Source: Candidatus Pacearchaeota archaeon (GTDB taxonomy: Archaea > Nanobdellota > Nanobdellia > Pacearchaeales > GW2011-AR1). Taken from it: 51,978 nt of DNA. Every line of letters starts with the position of its first letter. Within the stretch, counting starts at the first letter, position 1. The translations under genes were made by a program, and so were the position numbers. Location: assembly GCA_026414385.1 (NCBI GenBank), contig JAOAJC010000004.1, forward strand, positions 1-51,978, in the 5' to 3' direction. The notes below the pieces were generated by a model. The model worked only from the letters and a program-made list of their open reading frames with translations. It was not told the DNA's origin and made no database searches. Shown one piece after another: positions 49,901-51,978 of this stretch.

Positions 49901-51103
49901 ATGATAATAGAGATTTTGATTGCTTTATTGCTTGGTGTGGCTGCTGGTACTTTCACAGGACTCTCTCCAGGAATTCACATTAACCTTATTTCCTCAATCC
50001 TTGTCTCTTCATTATACTTCTTTTCCTCTCTCCCACCAACAATTCTCCTTGTTTTTATTGTTGCCATGTCAATCACGCACACTTTTATTGACTTTATCCC
50101 TTCAATTTTTTTAGGTGCACCTGAAGAAGATTCTTTTTTATCAATTCTCCCAGGACACCAAATGCTTTTAGAAGGCAAGGGCTTTGAAGCATATATCATA
50201 ACAATCTATGGCTCGCTCACCGCACTAATAATTATTCTAATTTTTACGCCAATTTTTATTATCGCACTCCCGCCAATCTACAAAATCACAAAAACCATCA
50301 TCCCATTTTTATTAATTTTTATCTCCCTTTTCATAATCTTCCGCGAAAAAAATTATTTTCTCTCTCTTGTTATTTTCCTTCTTTCCGGCATTTTAGGTTT
50401 TTTAACATTTAATCTCCCCATTAAAGAGCCTTTAATGCCATTACTATCAGGATTATTTGGTTTATCTTCACTAATAATTTCTATAAAAACAAAATCAAAT
50501 CCTCAAAAACAAGAAGTTACTTCTATCAAAAATATAAAATTAACAAAATCAGAGTTTACTCGTTCAATTATCCCTCTTTTCATTTTTTCACCTTTCTGCT
50601 CTTTTCTCCCAGGTATTGGTTCATCACACTCGGCAACAATTAGCTCGGAAATTTTCCCGCAAAATAACCGCTCTTTTCTATTTTTGGTAGGGGCAACAAA
50701 CACGATAATAATGGGGCTCTCGTTTATTACTCTCTATACGATAAATAAATCTCGTTCAGGTTCAGCAGCCGCAATTCAAGAAATTCTAAATAATATAACA
50801 ATCCAACACATCATACTCATCATTATAACAATAATAATCTCAGGAATTATTGCATCAATTATCGGAATAAAAATAGCAAAATACATCTCAACAAAAATAA
50901 ATAAAATAAATTATGCTTTCCTCACAATTATAACAGCGCTGATTATTCTAACAATAAACATAATTTTTTCAAACTGGCTCGGTATTCTTGTTTTAATAAT
51001 AGCAACCTCTCTCGGAATTTTCACAATAACTTTAAACTCAAAAAGAATTAACTTAATGGGTTCTCTTATTATTCCAGCAATTACCCATTACTTGATTGCA
51101 TAA
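49901..51103 (+). CDS. TctA/DUF112-like membrane transporter
   Basis: GVAAGTFTGLSPGIHINLISSI, FLGAPEEDSFLSILPGHQMLLEGKGFEA. Confidence 0.85.
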   Translation: MIIEILIALLLGVAAGTFTGLSPGIHINLISSILVSSLYFFSSLPPTILLVFIVAMSITHTFIDFIPSIFLGAPEEDSFLSILPGHQMLLEGKGFEAYIITIYGSLTALIIILIFTPIFIIALPPIYKITKTIIPFLLIFISLFIIFREKNYFLSLVIFLLSGILGFLTFNLPIKEPLMPLLSGLFGLSSLIISIKTKSNPQKQEVTSIKNIKLTKSEFTRSIIPLFIFSPFCSFLPGIGSSHSATISSEIFPQNNRSFLFLVGATNTIIMGLSFITLYTINKSRSGSAAAIQEILNNITIQHIILIIITIIISGIIASIIGIKIAKYISTKINKINYAFLTIITALIILTINIIFSNWLGILVLIIATSLGIFTITLNSKRINLMGSLIIPAITHYLIA

Positions 51104-51704
51104 AATTACATATTTTCAAAAAATGAATTTGTTTAAGATATGGGCTCAAAGAAGAATCTTTCGCAATCCATGGATGCTCTAATAATTTGCAAGAATGTTT
51201 ATCAAAAGTATCAAACATCAAATCATCTTTATAAATTTCAAAGAATTCAGGTTCTGCTTTTTTTCTCTGCCAATAATCTTCCCACGCATCAAACCAACTT
51301 GGCCCATAAAAATCAACACCATTATTACACCTAACCCATCTTAAATAATGCATATTTTCCAATAAAACGACATAATTTTCTAAATCAAAAACCCCTTTCA
51401 AAATTCCCCTTGATAACTCTCCCTTCCTAGCAGCAAAATAAACTCTATTAACTCTATTGCCAATTTTTTCTATAGTTAATCCACAGTCACTATAAATAAA
51501 ATAATTCTCTCCATTATTCTCAGACACCATATTTTCAATTCTTCTATGTGCTAAACACGAACCATCTGGCAAATTATCCATAATATTTTTTGAATAAACA
51601 AAAACACCTCTCTCCACACCGCCAACAATACAATTTATTGCAGCACTCTTCAACCAACAATTAAACCCAAAAAGCCCAATAGTTCTTGGAATGTAAACCC
51701 TCAT
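51081..51704 (-). CDS. Hypothetical protein
   Basis: 207 aa ORF convergent, overlaps end of transporter by 23 bp. Confidence 0.6.
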   Translation of the reverse strand: MRVYIPRTIGLFGFNCWLKSAAINCIVGGVERGVFVYSKNIMDNLPDGSCLAHRRIENMVSENNGENYFIYSDCGLTIEKIGNRVNRVYFAARKGELSRGILKGVFDLENYVVLLENMHYLRWVRCNNGVDFYGPSWFDAWEDYWQRKKAEPEFFEIYKDDLMFDTFDKHSCKLLEHPWIAKDSSLSPYLKQIHFLKICNFMQSSNG

Positions 51705-51862
51705 TTTTAATTTTTAATTTAAAAAATCAGAATCTTACATTTTTAAATTAATCTATTTTTAGTTCTGTTAACTTAATGTTAATAAATTAAACATTAAAAT
51801 TTTCATTTTATCACTCTAAATTTAGTCAGAATTAACAGCTTGGAATTTGGTTGCTTTTTATA

Positions 51863-51976
51863 TCATATATTTCCAATTCTCAACTTTGATATCTCCCTTG
51901 AGATTTTAGTTGGAGTATTGCCATTAAGAATTTGATGAGATCTCAGGGAATTCAAATCTCCAACTGTTAGAGTAAA
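51863..51976 (-). CDS. Possible C-terminal fragment of a gene entering from the right edge (wHTH-like?)
   Basis: Open frame FTLTVGDLNSLRSHQILNGNTPTKISREISKLRIGNI*. Confidence 0.3.
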   Translation of the reverse strand, partial: FTLTVGDLNSLRSHQILNGNTPTKISREISKLRIGNI

Positions 51977-51978
51977 GG

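Noticed and set aside
51892-51966. Imperfect inverted repeats at the right edge (TTGGAG/CTCCAA, CTCCCTTGAGAT/GATCTCAGGGA)
   Set aside because: Short and imperfect; region also reads as a possible coding fragment; no transposase visible before the contig ends.
1-51978. CRISPR arrays, rRNA genes, prophage or IS elements
   Set aside because: No regularly spaced repeats, no rRNA-like sequence and no transposase/integrase or phage structural proteins recognised in any frame.

Overview
This is a 52-kb AT-rich archaeal chromosomal contig. Gene content (SRP54/FtsY, RadA, RPA, Hef-type helicase/nuclease, aIF2-alpha, Nop10, Bud32, EndoQ, GINS, eS1, eL42, uS15, eS27) and many tiny-genome style membrane proteins suggest a DPANN lineage such as Pacearchaeota or Woesearchaeota (inference). 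The left end carries a Nextera transposase tail (TGTATAAGAGACAG), so it is a physical contig edge. Six tRNA genes were found: Val(GAC), Val(CAC), intron-containing Thr(TGT), Ser(CGA), Gln(TTG) and Arg(GCG). The most unusual signal is a pair of homologous 90-94 bp elements directly 3' of tRNA-Thr and tRNA-Arg. Each duplicates its own host tRNA's 3' end, carries an inverted copy of the host T-arm, and splits the second T-arm with a related ~50-nt two-hairpin core (ACTTCAA...TTGAAGT + hairpin with GAA loop). The second notable system is a type IV pilus/secretion-like locus (24-39 kb): an A24 prepilin peptidase, ten near-contiguous minus-strand proteins with class III (KKG/D/Q) signal peptides, a two-domain TadC/FlaJ-like protein, a TadA/FlaI-like ATPase, coiled-coil proteins and three tandem paralogous polytopic membrane proteins. 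Several real genes are missing from the ORF track: an open-ended ~975-codon secreted protein at the left edge, Nop10, and small pilin-like and membrane proteins. All functional calls come from reading motifs by eye; no database search was run.
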